Source of the DNA: Sporosarcina sp. ANT_H38
GTDB taxonomy: Bacteria > Bacillota > Bacilli > Bacillales_A > Planococcaceae
Assembly (NCBI RefSeq): GCF_008369195.1
Contig: NZ_VOBC01000002.1
Location: forward strand, 372,001 to 436,000
Direction: 5' to 3'
DNA length: 64,000 bases
Positions 9,703-20,549 of the stretch are shown here, in pieces (position 1 is the stretch's first letter; every line of letters begins with the position of its first letter). Position numbers and translations under genes: made by a program. The notes under the pieces are model-generated. The model was not told where the DNA came from, made no database searches, and worked only from the letters and a program-made list of their open reading frames with translations.

Positions 9703-12700
9703 TTACATATTCCTTCTATATTGCCCGCCGACTTCGTATAATGCGTTGGTGATTTGCCCTAAGCTTGCTACTCTTACAGTTTCCATTAGTTCGGCGAAGA
9801 TGTTGCCGCCTGACACTGCTGCTGCTTTTAGTTTTTTCAAGGCTTCTTCGGTTTGATTGGCATGTAGGTTTTTGAATGCACGTAAGTTGAGAATTTGTGT
9901 TTCTTTCTCGTCTTGTGTGGCACGTGCGATTTCCATGTTATCTACGTCTTCAGACGATGGTGGGTTCGGGTTCAAGTATGTGTTTACGCCGATAATTGGT
10001 AATTCGCCTGAATGCTTTTTCATTTCATAATGCATTGATTCTTCTTGGATTTTACCGCGTTGATATTGTGTTTCCATTGAACCGAGCACGCCGCCTCGGT
10101 CGTTTAGGCTCTCGAACTCGCGTAAGACCATTTCTTCGACGAGATCTGTTAATTCATCGACAATAAATGCGCCTTGAAGCGGATTTTCATTTTTTGACAG
10201 GCCGTGCTCATTTGTAATGATCATCTGGATAGCCATCGCACGACGGACTGATTCTTCCGTTGGCGTTGTAATGGCTTCGTCATAAGCATTTGTGTGGAGC
10301 GAGTTACAGTTATCCTGTAATGCCATAAGCGCCTGCAACGTTGTGCGGATATCGTTGAAATCGATTTCCTGTGCATGCAAACTGCGGCCGGACGTTTGGA
10401 CATGATACTTCAACTTTTGGCTACGTTCGTTGGCGCCGTATTTCTCGCGCATCGTGACTGCCCAAATGCGTCGGGCAACGCGTCCGATAACCGTATATTC
10501 CGGATCAAGTCCATTCGAGAAGAAGAACGATAAATTCGGAGCGAAATCATCTATATTCATGCCGCGGCTCAAGTAATATTCTACATACGTGAAACCATTT
10601 GACAGCGTGAATGCTAATTGCGAAATCGGGTTGGCGCCTGCTTCAGCGATATGGTAACCAGAAATCGACACAGAGTAGTAGTTACGCACTTTTTGGTCGA
10701 TGAAGTATTGCTGAATATCCCCCATCATACGAAGTGCGAATTCCGTCGAGAAGATGCACGTATTCTGCCCTTGGTCTTCTTTAAGAATATCTGCTTGCAC
10801 TGTTCCACGCACTGCTTGAAGCGTTCCTTCTTTGACTGCAATGAATTCCTCAACCGTCAATGTACGCCCCAGTTTCTCCTCATTTATGCGCACCTGCTGA
10901 TCGATTGCTGTATTCATAAACATGGCAAGAATAATCGGTGCTGGACCGTTAATGGTCATGGAAACAGACGTTGCCGGTGCACACAAATCAAAACCTTCGT
11001 ACAGTTTTTTCATATCTTCCAAGGTACAGATGCTGACACCAGATTCCCCGACTTTGCCATAAATATCTGGACGTTCATCCGGATCTTCCCCGTACAATGT
11101 CACAGAATCGAATGCCGTTGACAGACGTTTCGCATCGTCATCTTTCGATAGATAGTGGAAACGACGATTCGTCCGTTCCGGCGTTCCTTCACCTGCAAAT
11201 TGACGTTTTGGATCTTCGCCTTCGCGTTTGAATGGGAATACGCCAGCTGTATATGGATATGATCCCGGGACGTTTTCTTTATAAACCCAGCGAAGAATTT
11301 CTCCGTAATCTTTGAATTTCGGCAACGCTACCTTTGGGATTTTTAATCCAGAAAGGCTTGTTGTCGTCAAGACAGTACGCAGTTCTTTGTCGCGCACTTT
11401 CGTGATGAATTCATCGCCTGCGTAGGCTTCTTTCAGCTTCTCCCAGTTTGCGAGGATACGTTTTGATTCTGACGTCAATTCCTCTTTTATGCCATCTGAA
11501 AGTGATTGTAGTGAAGTCACGAGCGCATCGTCTGGCGCTTGTTCGTTGACCGTTTGAATGGCTCCTTCAAGCTGGAATAATTTGCGTGCAAGCGTCTCCT
11601 GCACTTCGGATTTTTTATGGTACCCACGGACCGTGTCCGAAATTTCACGTAAATATTGCTGACGGTCATTCGGGATGATGACGTTTTGTTTTTGTGTTTT
11701 GACGAATTGCCCATAAGACGTTTCCCAGTTGAGGCCGCATTTGTCGTTCAATACGGAAACGAGTGCTGCAAAGAGTGAATTCGTCCCTTTGTCGTTAAAT
11801 TGGCTAGCGATCGTGCCGTATACTGGCATCGTATCGAGGTCTTTTTCCCATAGAAGATGGCTGCGCTGATACTGTTTTTGCACTTGACGCAATGCATCTT
11901 CAGAGCCCTTACGCTCGAATTTATTGATAACAATCAGGTCTGCGAAATCAATCATGTCAATCTTTTCAAGTTGTGTCGGCGCACCGAATTCACTTGTCAT
12001 GACATACATCGAAGCATCAGAAACTTCCGTAATTTCCGCATCCCCTTGCCCGATTCCGCTCGTTTCAACAACGATCAAATCGTAACCCGCTGTTTTCACA
12101 ATGTCTAACACATCCCGAATCGCTCCAGAAAGCTCTGTTCGAGAACCACGTGTTGCAAGACTTCGCATGAATACGCGTTTGTTGAAGATGGCATTCATGC
12201 GAATACGGTCACCCAGTAACGCCCCACCTGTTTTCTGTTTCGTCGGATCAATCGATAGGATTGCGACTCTTTTTTCGGGTAGTTCATGGAGGAATCTGCG
12301 AATTAATTCGTCAGTAAGCGAACTTTTCCCCGCTCCACCTGTTCCAGTAATCCCAAGAACCGGCGTATTTTTAGAAAGTGTACGCGCTTTTTCAACAACT
12401 GCAATTGCTTGCGTGTTGTCCTGCCCGTACATTTCTTCCACATACGTAATAACATTTGCGAGTACTTCGGGTTGATCGACAGTAATTTTTTCAAGGTTCT
12501 CCATTTCATTATCAGCTGCTGTGAGGTAATCACATTGCTCCATCATTCGGTTAATCATCCCTTGAAGGCCCATTTTACGCCCATCTTCAGGTGAGAAAAT
12601 CCATGTGATACCGTAGTCATGCAGTTCTTTAATTTCCTTCGGGATGATAACTCCGCCGCCACCTGCGTAAATGCGAATATGCGGTGCGCCTTTTTCCTGA

Positions 12701-12960
12701 AGAAGATCATACATGTATTTAAAATATTCAACATGCCCACCTTGATATGAAGACATCGCGATTGCTTGAACGTCTTCCTGAATCGCCGCATTGACAACTT
12801 CCTCGACGGAACGGTTATGCCCCAAGTGAATCACTTCTGCGCCACTCGCTTGCATAATACGACGCATGATATTGATGGATGCGTCATGACCATCGAAAAG
12901 ACTCGAAGCTGTAACGAACCGAATATGGTGTTTCGGTCTATATATCTCAACTGTTGCCAT
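9703..12960 (-). CDS. icmF: Fused isobutyryl-CoA mutase IcmF (B12-dependent)
   Basis: This 1085-residue three-part enzyme interconverts isobutyryl-CoA and n-butyryl-CoA with adenosylcobalamin. The B12-binding domain (1-130) has DGHDAS at 23-28. The MeaB-like G-protein chaperone follows, with P-loop GTGGAGKSS at about 206-214. The mutase domain (about 560-1085) carries GVFPF (Phe575) and GQNT (Gln732), the Phe/Gln pair expected for IcmF; methylmalonyl-CoA mutase has Tyr/Arg. The start follows AAGGGGTG. It is the last gene of the thl-hbd-acd-acdA-tetR-icmF run, and a B12 operon lies 8 kb away. Related short-chain substrates cannot be excluded. Confidence 0.95.
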   Translation of the reverse strand: MATVEIYRPKHHIRFVTASSLFDGHDASINIMRRIMQASGAEVIHLGHNRSVEEVVNAAIQEDVQAIAMSSYQGGHVEYFKYMYDLLQEKGAPHIRIYAGGGGVIIPKEIKELHDYGITWIFSPEDGRKMGLQGMINRMMEQCDYLTAADNEMENLEKITVDQPEVLANVITYVEEMYGQDNTQAIAVVEKARTLSKNTPVLGITGTGGAGKSSLTDELIRRFLHELPEKRVAILSIDPTKQKTGGALLGDRIRMNAIFNKRVFMRSLATRGSRTELSGAIRDVLDIVKTAGYDLIVVETSGIGQGDAEITEVSDASMYVMTSEFGAPTQLEKIDMIDFADLIVINKFERKGSEDALRQVQKQYQRSHLLWEKDLDTMPVYGTIASQFNDKGTNSLFAALVSVLNDKCGLNWETSYGQFVKTQKQNVIIPNDRQQYLREISDTVRGYHKKSEVQETLARKLFQLEGAIQTVNEQAPDDALVTSLQSLSDGIKEELTSESKRILANWEKLKEAYAGDEFITKVRDKELRTVLTTTSLSGLKIPKVALPKFKDYGEILRWVYKENVPGSYPYTAGVFPFKREGEDPKRQFAGEGTPERTNRRFHYLSKDDDAKRLSTAFDSVTLYGEDPDERPDIYGKVGESGVSICTLEDMKKLYEGFDLCAPATSVSMTINGPAPIILAMFMNTAIDQQVRINEEKLGRTLTVEEFIAVKEGTLQAVRGTVQADILKEDQGQNTCIFSTEFALRMMGDIQQYFIDQKVRNYYSVSISGYHIAEAGANPISQLAFTLSNGFTYVEYYLSRGMNIDDFAPNLSFFFSNGLDPEYTVIGRVARRIWAVTMREKYGANERSQKLKYHVQTSGRSLHAQEIDFNDIRTTLQALMALQDNCNSLHTNAYDEAITTPTEESVRRAMAIQMIITNEHGLSKNENPLQGAFIVDELTDLVEEMVLREFESLNDRGGVLGSMETQYQRGKIQEESMHYEMKKHSGELPIIGVNTYLNPNPPSSEDVDNMEIARATQDEKETQILNLRAFKNLHANQTEEALKKLKAAAVSGGNIFAELMETVRVASLGQITNALYEVGGQYRRNM

Positions 12961-12981
12961 ATGTGGAACACCCCTTTTACA

Positions 12982-13611
12982 TTAGTGAACATTTCCCCCA
13001 ATTAACCCTTTAAAAAGCTGATCTGTTTGAACGCGAACATAATCTTCTATCCTATAACTTTTATGCAATGCCCATCTGCGAAATGCCCACATCTGCCCTT
13101 GAACGACGATGTGATGTGCCGAGATGCTGATTTCCTCTTTTGAGATGCGCAGCTCCCCCGAATTTGAACAGTCCTCTAGAAGGTTTACGAACAAAGCGAC
13201 CATTTCCATTTCTTTTTTCAAAACGTATTGCAATGCATCTTTAGGTAATGATTTAGATTCTTGGTACATCACCAAAAATTCATCCGACATATCGTCAATC
13301 AAATGATAATACTGATTAATGGCGACTCTCAGCCCTTCCACTGTTCCTTCTTGAGTAGGCAAGGCAGAAAGTCGGTCATGCACTTCGTTATAAATACTGT
13401 CACAAACGAGGTAGAGCACATCCTCCTTAGTGCGAATATATTCATAAAGCGTTCCGATGCTAAATCCCGCTGCTTTTGCGATTTCGCGGGTCGTCGCACG
13501 GTGGAACCCTTTTTCTTTAAAAAGTTTCACCGCACCACGAATCATCTGTTCACGCCGCTTTTCAATCAGACTTTCATCTTTGACAGACGATTTCACTTCT
13601 CGTTTATTCAC
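12982..13611 (-). CDS. TetR-family regulator, probably of acyl-CoA metabolism
   Basis: This 209-residue protein has an N-terminal helix-turn-helix at about 25-70 (GAVKLFKEKGFHRATTREIA, SIGTLYEYIRTKEDVL) and a helical ligand domain resembling FadR/YsiA-type acyl-CoA sensors. The start is GTG behind GGAGGTG. It is cotranscribed with acyl-CoA dehydrogenase and icmF genes. FadR-like 7+4+7 inverted repeats lie before fadF (20472-20489) and thl (18128-18145), which makes these genes its likely targets. Its own ligand cannot be read from sequence. Confidence 0.88.
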   Translation of the reverse strand: MNKREVKSSVKDESLIEKRREQMIRGAVKLFKEKGFHRATTREIAKAAGFSIGTLYEYIRTKEDVLYLVCDSIYNEVHDRLSALPTQEGTVEGLRVAINQYYHLIDDMSDEFLVMYQESKSLPKDALQYVLKKEMEMVALFVNLLEDCSNSGELRISKEEISISAHHIVVQGQMWAFRRWALHKSYRIEDYVRVQTDQLFKGLIGGNVH

Positions 13612-13629
13612 TTTCCCACACCTCCCTGC

Positions 13630-14769
13630 TTATTTTGTTAGCATACGGGAGATAACGAGACGCTGAATTTCTTGCGTTCCTTCGTAGATCTGCGTAATTT
13701 TCGCATCACGCATGTAACGCTCAACGGGATAGTCTTTTGTATAGCCGTAGCCACCGAAAACTTGAACTGCGTCTGTCGTAACTTTCATAGCTGTATCTCC
13801 AGCCATTAGTTTTGCCATTGCGGATGCTTGACCATATGGTAAGTTATTCGACTCAAGCCAAGCTGCTTGGTATGTCAACAGTCTTGAAGCTTCTGTTGCT
13901 GTCGCCATATCTGCCAATTTGAAGCCAATTCCTTGGTTTGCGGCGATTGGTTTACCGAACTGAACTCGCTCTTTCGCATAGTCAACAGCGGCGTCAAGTG
14001 CACCTTGCGCAATCCCGACTGCTTGTGCAGCGATACCATTACGACCACCATCGAGTGTTTTCATTGCGATGATGAAGCCTTGCCCTTCCTCACCAAGAAG
14101 GTTTTCTTTCGGCACACGACAGTTGTCGAACATGATTTCAGTTGTAGGTGATGAACGAATGCCTAATTTGCGTTCCTTTTTCCCGACTGAGAAACCTGGG
14201 AAATCTTTTTCTACGATAAATGCGCTTGTGCCTTTATGTTTGGAATCTGGATCAGTGACCGCGAAAACGATGTAGATATCAGCAATGCCACCGTTTGTAA
14301 TGAAAATTTTTGATCCGTTCAAGACGTAGTCGTCCCCATCCAGTTTTGCTGACGTACGCATACCGCCTGCATCAGAACCAGAACTAGGCTCAGTTAGACC
14401 ATATGCGCCCATTTTTGTACCTTCTGCCATTGGTCGAAGGTATTGCTGTTTCTGCTCTTCCGTACCATATTTAAATACCGGCCAGCCTGCAAGTGATGTA
14501 TGCGCGGAAAGCGTGACGCCCGTTGACGCACAGACGCGTGACAATTCTTCTACAGCGATACAATACGCGAGGTAGTCACTACCAATGCCTCCGTACTCTT
14601 CTGGCCAAGGAATACCTGTCAAGCCGAGATCAGCCATTTTTTTGAAGATATCCATATCAAAACGTTCTTCTTCATCGCGTTCTGCAGCTGTTGGTGCTAC
14701 TTCGTTTTCAGCGAAGTCACGGACCATCTTGCGGATCATTTCGTGTTCTTCGGATAGTTTAAAGTTCAT
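13630..14769 (-). CDS. acdA: Acyl-CoA dehydrogenase AcdA
   Basis: This 379-residue FAD enzyme introduces the 2,3-double bond into acyl-CoA and passes electrons to ETF. The signatures [13 protein letters not shown] (FAD/substrate), [25 protein letters not shown] and the catalytic-glutamate segment YEGTQEIQ are all present. The start follows GGGGGAA. Its likely substrates are short or branched acyl-CoAs, judged from the operon partners. About 60% of residues match the neighbouring paralogue, so the two probably arose by duplication. Confidence 0.94.
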   Translation of the reverse strand: MNFKLSEEHEMIRKMVRDFAENEVAPTAAERDEEERFDMDIFKKMADLGLTGIPWPEEYGGIGSDYLAYCIAVEELSRVCASTGVTLSAHTSLAGWPVFKYGTEEQKQQYLRPMAEGTKMGAYGLTEPSSGSDAGGMRTSAKLDGDDYVLNGSKIFITNGGIADIYIVFAVTDPDSKHKGTSAFIVEKDFPGFSVGKKERKLGIRSSPTTEIMFDNCRVPKENLLGEEGQGFIIAMKTLDGGRNGIAAQAVGIAQGALDAAVDYAKERVQFGKPIAANQGIGFKLADMATATEASRLLTYQAAWLESNNLPYGQASAMAKLMAGDTAMKVTTDAVQVFGGYGYTKDYPVERYMRDAKITQIYEGTQEIQRLVISRMLTK

Positions 14770-14836
14770 CTTAATTCCCCCTAATTTTTCTGAATGGTGC
14801 TAGTTGCGGCCACCAGATTTCCTATATACACGCACA

Positions 14837-15973
14837 TCACTTGATGAGATGTTTACTAATAACAATACGCTGGATTTCGCTCGTACCTTCGTAAATTTCG
14901 GTTACTTTTGCGTCACGGAAATAGCGCTCGACTGGATAATCTTCTGTGTAGCCGTAGCCACCAAATACTTGGACAGCTTCAATCGATCCTTCGACTGCTG
15001 CTTTTGAAGCAAATAGCTTAGCCATCGACGCTTCTTTGCCGCATGGGAGTCCTTCAGCGCGTAGCTGTGCTGCACGGTAGACGAGTAATTTTGCTGCTTC
15101 GACTGCAGTTGCCATATCCGCTAGTTTGAATCCTACGCCTTGCTGAGCAGCAATTGGTTTCCCAAACTGGACGCGGTCTTTCGCGTAACCTGTTGCCGCT
15201 TCAAGTGCTGCTTCTGCAATACCGAGTGCTTGCGCCGCGATGCCGATGCGGCCGACATCAAGATTCGCCATCGCAATTTTGAAGCCGCCACCTTCTTCAC
15301 CGAGTAAGTTTTCTTGTGGAACTTTCATTTGATCAAACGACAGCTCTACTGTTCTCGAACCGTGAAGTCCCATTTTACGCTCATCTTTTCCGATAACGAG
15401 ACCCGGTGTGTCTTTATCAACGATGAACGCCGAAATACCGTACGTTCCTTTAGATGGATCCGTTGATGCAAAAACGATGTAGACATCCGCTTCGCCGCCG
15501 TTGGTTATAAACATTTTAGAGCCGTTAAGTACATAATGATCGTCTTTTTTAACTGCGCGTGTTTTAAGAGATCCAGCGTCTGAACCCGATGAGGCTTCCG
15601 TCAGACAGAAGGCACCGAGGTATTCGCCACTCGCCAATTTCGGGAGATAACGGTTTTTCTGCTCATCGTTACCGAAATACATAATCGGATTTGTACCGAC
15701 TGATGTATGAACGGAAAGAATGACACCGACAACAGCGCTCACTTTCGACAGTTCATGAATGGCGCTAATATACGAGATGAAGTCCATGCCCGCTCCACCA
15801 TATTTTTCAGGAACGGTAATGCCCATCAAACCGAGTCCGCCCATTTTCTTCAAGATTTCACGCGGAAATTCCCCGGCTTCCATTCGCGGAATAAACGGTT
15901 CGATTTCAGTTTTCGCAAAATCCCGTACCATATCGCGCATCATCTGCTGTTCTTCGGTGAATGTTAAATCCAT
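14837..15973 (-). CDS. Acyl-CoA dehydrogenase (MmgC-like)
   Basis: This is the second acyl-CoA dehydrogenase in the operon, at 378 residues. It has LTEASSGSDAGS, the FGGYGYTEDYPVERYFRDAK loop and the catalytic-base segment YEGTSEIQ. The start follows GGGGGAAA. It sits between hbd and acdA in the same direction, with short gaps. It most resembles butyryl/short-chain dehydrogenases. Together with hbd and thl it accounts for three of the four beta-oxidation steps; no enoyl-CoA hydratase is present in this window. Confidence 0.93.
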   Translation of the reverse strand: MDLTFTEEQQMMRDMVRDFAKTEIEPFIPRMEAGEFPREILKKMGGLGLMGITVPEKYGGAGMDFISYISAIHELSKVSAVVGVILSVHTSVGTNPIMYFGNDEQKNRYLPKLASGEYLGAFCLTEASSGSDAGSLKTRAVKKDDHYVLNGSKMFITNGGEADVYIVFASTDPSKGTYGISAFIVDKDTPGLVIGKDERKMGLHGSRTVELSFDQMKVPQENLLGEEGGGFKIAMANLDVGRIGIAAQALGIAEAALEAATGYAKDRVQFGKPIAAQQGVGFKLADMATAVEAAKLLVYRAAQLRAEGLPCGKEASMAKLFASKAAVEGSIEAVQVFGGYGYTEDYPVERYFRDAKVTEIYEGTSEIQRIVISKHLIK

Positions 15974-16003
15974 TATGATTTCCCCCTAATATGTCAGCGT
16001 TAG

Positions 16004-16855
16004 TTATTCGTATACGTAGAATCCTCGGCCCGACTTCTTCCCAAGCCATCCTGCTTTTACATATTTTCTTAGAAGGGGGCATGGTCGATATTTTGAATCG
16101 CCAAATCCTTCGTGCAGCGTTTCCATAATATATAGACATGTATCAAGTCCGATAAAATCTGCGAGTTGAAGTGGTCCCATCGGGTGATTCATGCCGAGTT
16201 TCATCACTTCGTCAATTGCTTGTTCTGTTGCGACGCCTTCATAGAGCGTGTAGATTGCTTCATTGATCATCGGCATAAGGATACGATTTGCGACGAATCC
16301 CGGGAAATCATTTACTTCTACCGGTGTTTTAGACAATTTTACTGTCATGTCTTCGACTGCTTTATACACTTCGTCAGCAGTCGCAAGTCCGCGGATGATT
16401 TCAACCAGTTTCATCACTGGAACCGGGTTCATGAAATGCATACCAATCACTTGTTCAGGACGCTTTGTTGCCGCTGCGATTTCCGTGATTGGAAGTGAAG
16501 ATGTATTGGATGCAAGAATTGCATGTTGCGGAGCGATTTCATCCAACTTCGCGAAAATAGACTTTTTGATATCCATATTTTCTACAGCTGCTTCGATGAC
16601 AATGTCAACGTCCGATGCATCTTGTAGATCGAGTGATTTCGTTATACGACCAAGGACAGCGGATTTTTCATCTTCTGTCATACGTCCTTTTTCAACGTTG
16701 CGGGAAAGATTTTTCGTGATGACCGCAAGCCCTTTTATATAGGATTCTTCTTTGATATCATTCAGTTTTACGTCGAAGCCGGCCTGTGCACAGACTTGAG
16801 CAATTCCGCCGCCCATTTGTCCTGCGCCGATAACCATTATTTTTTTAATGTCCAT
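16004..16855 (-). CDS. hbd: 3-hydroxybutyryl-CoA dehydrogenase
   Basis: This 283-residue NAD(P)-dependent enzyme oxidises 3-hydroxyacyl-CoA to 3-oxoacyl-CoA. The Rossmann motif [11 protein letters not shown] lies at about 10-20. Catalytic residues are visible in [26 protein letters not shown] and [15 protein letters not shown]. The short length marks a stand-alone, MmgB-like dehydrogenase rather than a fused multifunctional enzyme. The start follows GGAGGCG. Confidence 0.95.
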   Translation of the reverse strand: MDIKKIMVIGAGQMGGGIAQVCAQAGFDVKLNDIKEESYIKGLAVITKNLSRNVEKGRMTEDEKSAVLGRITKSLDLQDASDVDIVIEAAVENMDIKKSIFAKLDEIAPQHAILASNTSSLPITEIAAATKRPEQVIGMHFMNPVPVMKLVEIIRGLATADEVYKAVEDMTVKLSKTPVEVNDFPGFVANRILMPMINEAIYTLYEGVATEQAIDEVMKLGMNHPMGPLQLADFIGLDTCLYIMETLHEGFGDSKYRPCPLLRKYVKAGWLGKKSGRGFYVYE

Positions 16856-16872
16856 TCATTAACGCCTCCACA

Positions 16873-18069
16873 TTATTCCGATTTTGCTACTTCAATCATA
16901 ATTGCGTCGCCTTGGCCTCCGCCTGAGCAAATGGCTGCAATACCGATACCGCCGCCTTGGCGTTTCAGTTCATGTGCAAGTGTTAAGATAATACGCGTTC
17001 CACTCGCGCCAATCGGATGACCAAGGGCAACTGCACCGCCATTGACGTTCACTTTTTCAGGATCTAGTCCCGCAATTTGTGAACTTGCAAGAGCAACGGC
17101 TGCAAATGCTTCGTTTATTTCAAAAAGTTTTATATCTTCTAGTTTCTTACCCGTCTTTTTAAGTAATGCATTAATGACAAGCCCAGGTGTTTGCGGGAAG
17201 TTTTCAGGTTCAATCGCCACTTCTGCATGGCCAATGATGACTGCTAATGGTGTTTTCCCTTCTTTTAGTGCACGCTCTTCATTCATCAACACGAGTGCAC
17301 ATGCTCCGTCGTTAACGCCAGGTGCGTTGCCGGCAGTTATTGAGCCATCCTTGCCGAACGCTGAACGCAATCTTGCCAGTGATTTGAGTGATGTATCGCG
17401 GCGCGGTGCTTCATCCGTATCAACTAACACCGGATCACATTTGCGCTGAGGGATTTCAACAGAGACGATTTCTTCTGCAAATAATCCCGAATCAATTGCT
17501 TGCAGTGCACGTTCGTGACTACGTAGTGCCCACGCGTCCTGCGCTTCGCGTGTTAATGAAAACTCTTCCGCTGTTAAGTTACCGTATGTCCCCATGTGAA
17601 CGCGGTCCGGTGAGAATGAACAGGAAAGCCCATCGTAGATCATGCCGTCAACCAGTTCTGTGTTGCCCATCTTCAGTCCAAATCGACCTTTCGGTAAATA
17701 ATAGGGTGCATTGGACATGGATTCCATGCCACCTGCGACAACCACTTCCTCATCGCCCAGTCGAATTAGCTGGTCACCTAGTGTGACGCTGCGCATTCCA
17801 GATGCACAAACCTTGTTGATGGTTTCCGTTTTCACTGACCAAGGAAGTCCTGCTTTCGTTGCCGCCTGTCTCGATGGAATTTGTCCTTGGCCCGCTTGCA
17901 ATACAGTTCCGATGATGACTTCACCAACTTCGTCTACCTTCACGCCCGCACGATATAATGCATCTTTGATAGCAATTCCGCCAAGATCGCTTGCCGTCAT
18001 CGACATTAATGCTCCGCCTAATTTTGCGAATGGTGTTCTTGCCCCATTTACTATGACCGTTCTCCCCAT
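16873..18069 (-). CDS. Acetyl-CoA C-acetyltransferase (thiolase)
   Basis: This 398-residue thiolase cleaves 3-oxoacyl-CoA or condenses two acetyl-CoA. The acyl-accepting cysteine is in NKVCASGMRS (about residue 88); GGAVALGHPIGASG and CSGGGQGDA carry the other catalytic residues. The start MGRTVIVNG follows AAGGGGCG; an in-frame upstream ATG would run back through the operator and cre box. It is the first gene of the operon. A near-perfect cre and a FadR-like operator lie before it, as expected for a CcpA-repressed, acyl-CoA-induced pathway. Confidence 0.94.
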   Translation of the reverse strand: MGRTVIVNGARTPFAKLGGALMSMTASDLGGIAIKDALYRAGVKVDEVGEVIIGTVLQAGQGQIPSRQAATKAGLPWSVKTETINKVCASGMRSVTLGDQLIRLGDEEVVVAGGMESMSNAPYYLPKGRFGLKMGNTELVDGMIYDGLSCSFSPDRVHMGTYGNLTAEEFSLTREAQDAWALRSHERALQAIDSGLFAEEIVSVEIPQRKCDPVLVDTDEAPRRDTSLKSLARLRSAFGKDGSITAGNAPGVNDGACALVLMNEERALKEGKTPLAVIIGHAEVAIEPENFPQTPGLVINALLKKTGKKLEDIKLFEINEAFAAVALASSQIAGLDPEKVNVNGGAVALGHPIGASGTRIILTLAHELKRQGGGIGIAAICSGGGQGDAIMIEVAKSE

Positions 18070-18093
18070 ATCTATCGCCCCTTTGTTTAATGT

Positions 18094-18107
18094 TGGTAGC
18101 GCTTTCA
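18094..18107 (-). promoter_or_regulatory. cre site (CcpA) before thl
   Basis: The reverse strand reads TGAAAGCGCTACCA, matching the cre consensus TGWAARCGYTWNCA at every position. It lies 25 bp before the thl start codon, a roadblock or repression position. The mmg operon of B. subtilis is also under catabolite repression. Confidence 0.75.
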
Positions 18108-18127
18108 TAAGCGGTGACTGCCACCAC

Positions 18128-18149
18128 TGACTGAACGCTCGCTCAGTGA
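18128..18149 (-). promoter_or_regulatory. FadR-like operator before thl
   Basis: TGACTGAACGCTCGCTCA (18128-18145) agrees with the TetR-type FadR consensus TGAATGANTANTCATTCA at 12 of the 14 positions kept in both arms. It also overlaps a wider palindrome, ACTGAACGCTCGCTCAGT (18130-18147). Confidence 0.55.
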
Positions 18150-18156
18150 ATGTCCA

Positions 18157-18180
18157 AGAAAAAAGGAGTGTTTCCACTCC
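18157..18180 (-). terminator. Terminator after fadF
   Basis: GGAGTG and CACTCC form a 6-bp stem with a 4-nt loop, followed on the reverse strand by TTTTTTCTT. It separates fadF from the thl operon. Confidence 0.8.
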
Positions 18181-18249
18181 CTATCAAACTTATAAATCAA
18201 AATTCTTATACTATTAATTGTACGATAATACTGATTGTTCCGCAATGTA

Positions 18250-20400
18250 TTATTGTAAAATAGACTCTACTTCTTCTACTTCTACAGGCTGCCAGTCTTC
18301 CCCAAAAATAGAACGCTCCAGCAATTCTGCGATGTCGTACGTTCCAACAGATTCTTCCACTTCTTTTGCTTTCGTTCCGTCTGACAACATCGTCAAGCAG
18401 TAAGGACAGCCAGATGAAATGATTCCCGGACTAACTTCAAGCGCCTGCTCTGTACGAGCAACGTTGATGCGATGACCAGTGTCTTCTTCCATCCACATAA
18501 GTCCTCCACCCGCTCCACAGCACATACCATCTTCTCGACTACGTTTCATCTCAACAAGATTAACGCCCGGGATTGCTTTGAGAATTTCACGTGGCGGATC
18601 ATAAACGTCGTTGTATCTGCCTAGGTAACATGAATCATGGAACGTAATTGTTTCATTGATGGCATGTTCCGGTTTCAACTTCCCTTGCTGGACAAGTTCG
18701 TAAAGCATTTCCGTATGATGAATTACCTCAGCTTTAAATCCGAAGTCTGGGTACTCATTTTTGAAAATATTATAAGCATGCGGGTCAATTGTAACAAGCT
18801 TTGTGACGCCTGCTTTTTCAAATTCTTCAATATTGGCTGTAGCTAGCTCCTGGAATAAGAACTCATTCCCTAAGCGACGCGGCGTATCTCCCGAGTTCTT
18901 CTCTTTATTGCCCAGAATAGCGAACTTGATGCCCGCTTCGTTCATAAGATGGACAAATGATAAGGCGATTTTTTGAGACCGGTTATCGAATGAACCCATT
19001 GAACCCACCCAAAATAGGTATTCAAATTCTTCGCCTGCTTTTTTCAATTCTTTGACCGTTGGAATATGAAGATCTGGACGTGCATCTCTCCAGTTTTCTT
19101 TCTCTTTGCGGTTAAGCCCCCATGGATTCCCTTGACGTTCGATATTTGTCATCGCGCGCTGTGCATCTGGATCCATTTTTCCTTCTGTCATAACAAGGTA
19201 CCTTCGTAGGTCGATGATTTTATCAACGTGTTCGTTCATAACCGGACATTGGTCCTCACAGTTACGGCACGTCGTACAAGCCCAGATTTCCTCTTCCGTT
19301 ATGATATCCCCGATAAGAGATGGGTTGTAGATATCGTCCATTGTCGCGCCTTCAAGTCCAGCTGCAAACGCAATCTGGTTGCCTTTTGTTTTATTGAACG
19401 CGAGCGCTGGTACCCATGGTTTTTGCTTCGTAACTAGTGCACCTGTATTTGTCAGGTTATCACGCAGTTTCGTGATTAAGTCCATTGGAGACAGCATTTT
19501 TCCTGTCCCAGATGCAGGACACATATTCGTACAACGTCCACATTCGACACAAGCGTATAAGTCGATCATTTGCAGCTGGGTAAAGTCTGTTATTTTGCCA
19601 ACCCCGAGTGGTGGCATTTCTTCTCCTTCTTCCACATCTTCCAATGCTTCGAAGTCGATTGGCTTTAAACGGCCTGCATGATCAAGACGATGGAAATATA
19701 CATTAGCAGGCCCTGCGATTAAGTGAGCATGTTTTGATTGTGGTACATAGACAAGGAACGTCAGTAAGATTAAGAGATGAATCCACCAAGCAACGAAGAA
19801 TATGACCGCAGCTCCGGTTTCTGGCATAAAACTGAAAATCGTAGCAATCGCTGATGCAATCGGCTCAGACCAAGACGCTTCATGGCCTTGCCAAATCATG
19901 TTCATACCGTTTGCAAGTAAGGTTGAAAGCATGAGTCCACCAATGAAAATAAGGACAAGTCCGGATTTCCATCCGCGTTTCAAACGAACGAGTTTCTCAA
20001 CATAACGGCGGTGGAATGCCCACACAACCGCGACAAGAATCGTCACTGCAACGATTTCCTGGAAGAATGTAAAGGCAGGGTACAATTGACCAAATGGTAA
20101 GTGTGATCCCAGTTTTAACCCTTTCCAGACAAGATCGATAGCTCCAAATTGTACGAGTAAAAATCCGTAGAAAAACAGTACATGGATAACTCCACTTTTT
20201 TTATCTTTAAATAATTTCTTTTGTCCAAATACATATATCCATATTTTGCGAAGACGTTCAGAAATGTTATTATCAAATTCTTCTTTTCTTCCAAGTTTAA
20301 TAAATTGGATTCGTGTTTTGATTAAATAGGTGAACAACGCAAGCGCGTAGGCCACAACTGCGAGAAACAGAATCCAGTTGGCAATGAGCAATGGATGCAT
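18250..20400 (-). CDS. fadF: FadF-type iron-sulfur oxidoreductase (ETF:menaquinone oxidoreductase)
   Basis: This 716-residue membrane protein probably passes electrons from acyl-CoA dehydrogenases via ETF to menaquinone. N-terminal membrane helices span roughly 1-225 (a NarI-like b-type cytochrome region). Two 4Fe-4S motifs follow, CVECGRCTNMCP at about 284-295 and CTTCRNCEDQCP at about 375-386. Two CCG domains come next, with the core CCGAGGG and the C-terminal GCPYC. The start follows AAGGGGAG. It has its own promoter overlapped by a FadR-like operator. It is the ywjF orthologue; the EtfMQO role rests on family studies. Confidence 0.93.
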   Translation of the reverse strand: MHPLLIANWILFLAVVAYALALFTYLIKTRIQFIKLGRKEEFDNNISERLRKIWIYVFGQKKLFKDKKSGVIHVLFFYGFLLVQFGAIDLVWKGLKLGSHLPFGQLYPAFTFFQEIVAVTILVAVVWAFHRRYVEKLVRLKRGWKSGLVLIFIGGLMLSTLLANGMNMIWQGHEASWSEPIASAIATIFSFMPETGAAVIFFVAWWIHLLILLTFLVYVPQSKHAHLIAGPANVYFHRLDHAGRLKPIDFEALEDVEEGEEMPPLGVGKITDFTQLQMIDLYACVECGRCTNMCPASGTGKMLSPMDLITKLRDNLTNTGALVTKQKPWVPALAFNKTKGNQIAFAAGLEGATMDDIYNPSLIGDIITEEEIWACTTCRNCEDQCPVMNEHVDKIIDLRRYLVMTEGKMDPDAQRAMTNIERQGNPWGLNRKEKENWRDARPDLHIPTVKELKKAGEEFEYLFWVGSMGSFDNRSQKIALSFVHLMNEAGIKFAILGNKEKNSGDTPRRLGNEFLFQELATANIEEFEKAGVTKLVTIDPHAYNIFKNEYPDFGFKAEVIHHTEMLYELVQQGKLKPEHAINETITFHDSCYLGRYNDVYDPPREILKAIPGVNLVEMKRSREDGMCCGAGGGLMWMEEDTGHRINVARTEQALEVSPGIISSGCPYCLTMLSDGTKAKEVEESVGTYDIAELLERSIFGEDWQPVEVEEVESILQ

Positions 20401-20461
20401 TTATTATCTCCCCTTCCAATTGGTTGAATAGTACAGTTAGTGTATTTTATGTCTAGTTCCT

Positions 20462-20490
20462 AGTTTAGTAATGAATGAGCATTCAGTCAA
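20462..20490 (-). promoter_or_regulatory. fadF promoter overlapped by a FadR-like operator
   Basis: The reverse strand gives TTGACT, a 17-bp spacer and TAAACT. TGACTGAATGCTCATTCA (plus-strand coordinates 20472-20489) starts inside the -35 box and fills the spacer. Its two 7-bp arms, TGACTGA and TGAATGA (reverse complement), are separated by 4 bp, the spacing of B. subtilis FadR sites. Confidence 0.75.
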
Positions 20491-20549
20491 CTAAAAGTTT
20501 TGACAGTTTTGATATATCGGTTAAATTTCTGGGAAGGTTGGAGGAAATT

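Noticed and set aside
18157..18240. Sigma-A promoter for thl
   Set aside because: A TTGGAC box lies near the terminator, but no acceptable -10 at the right spacing was found, so only the operator and cre are listed.
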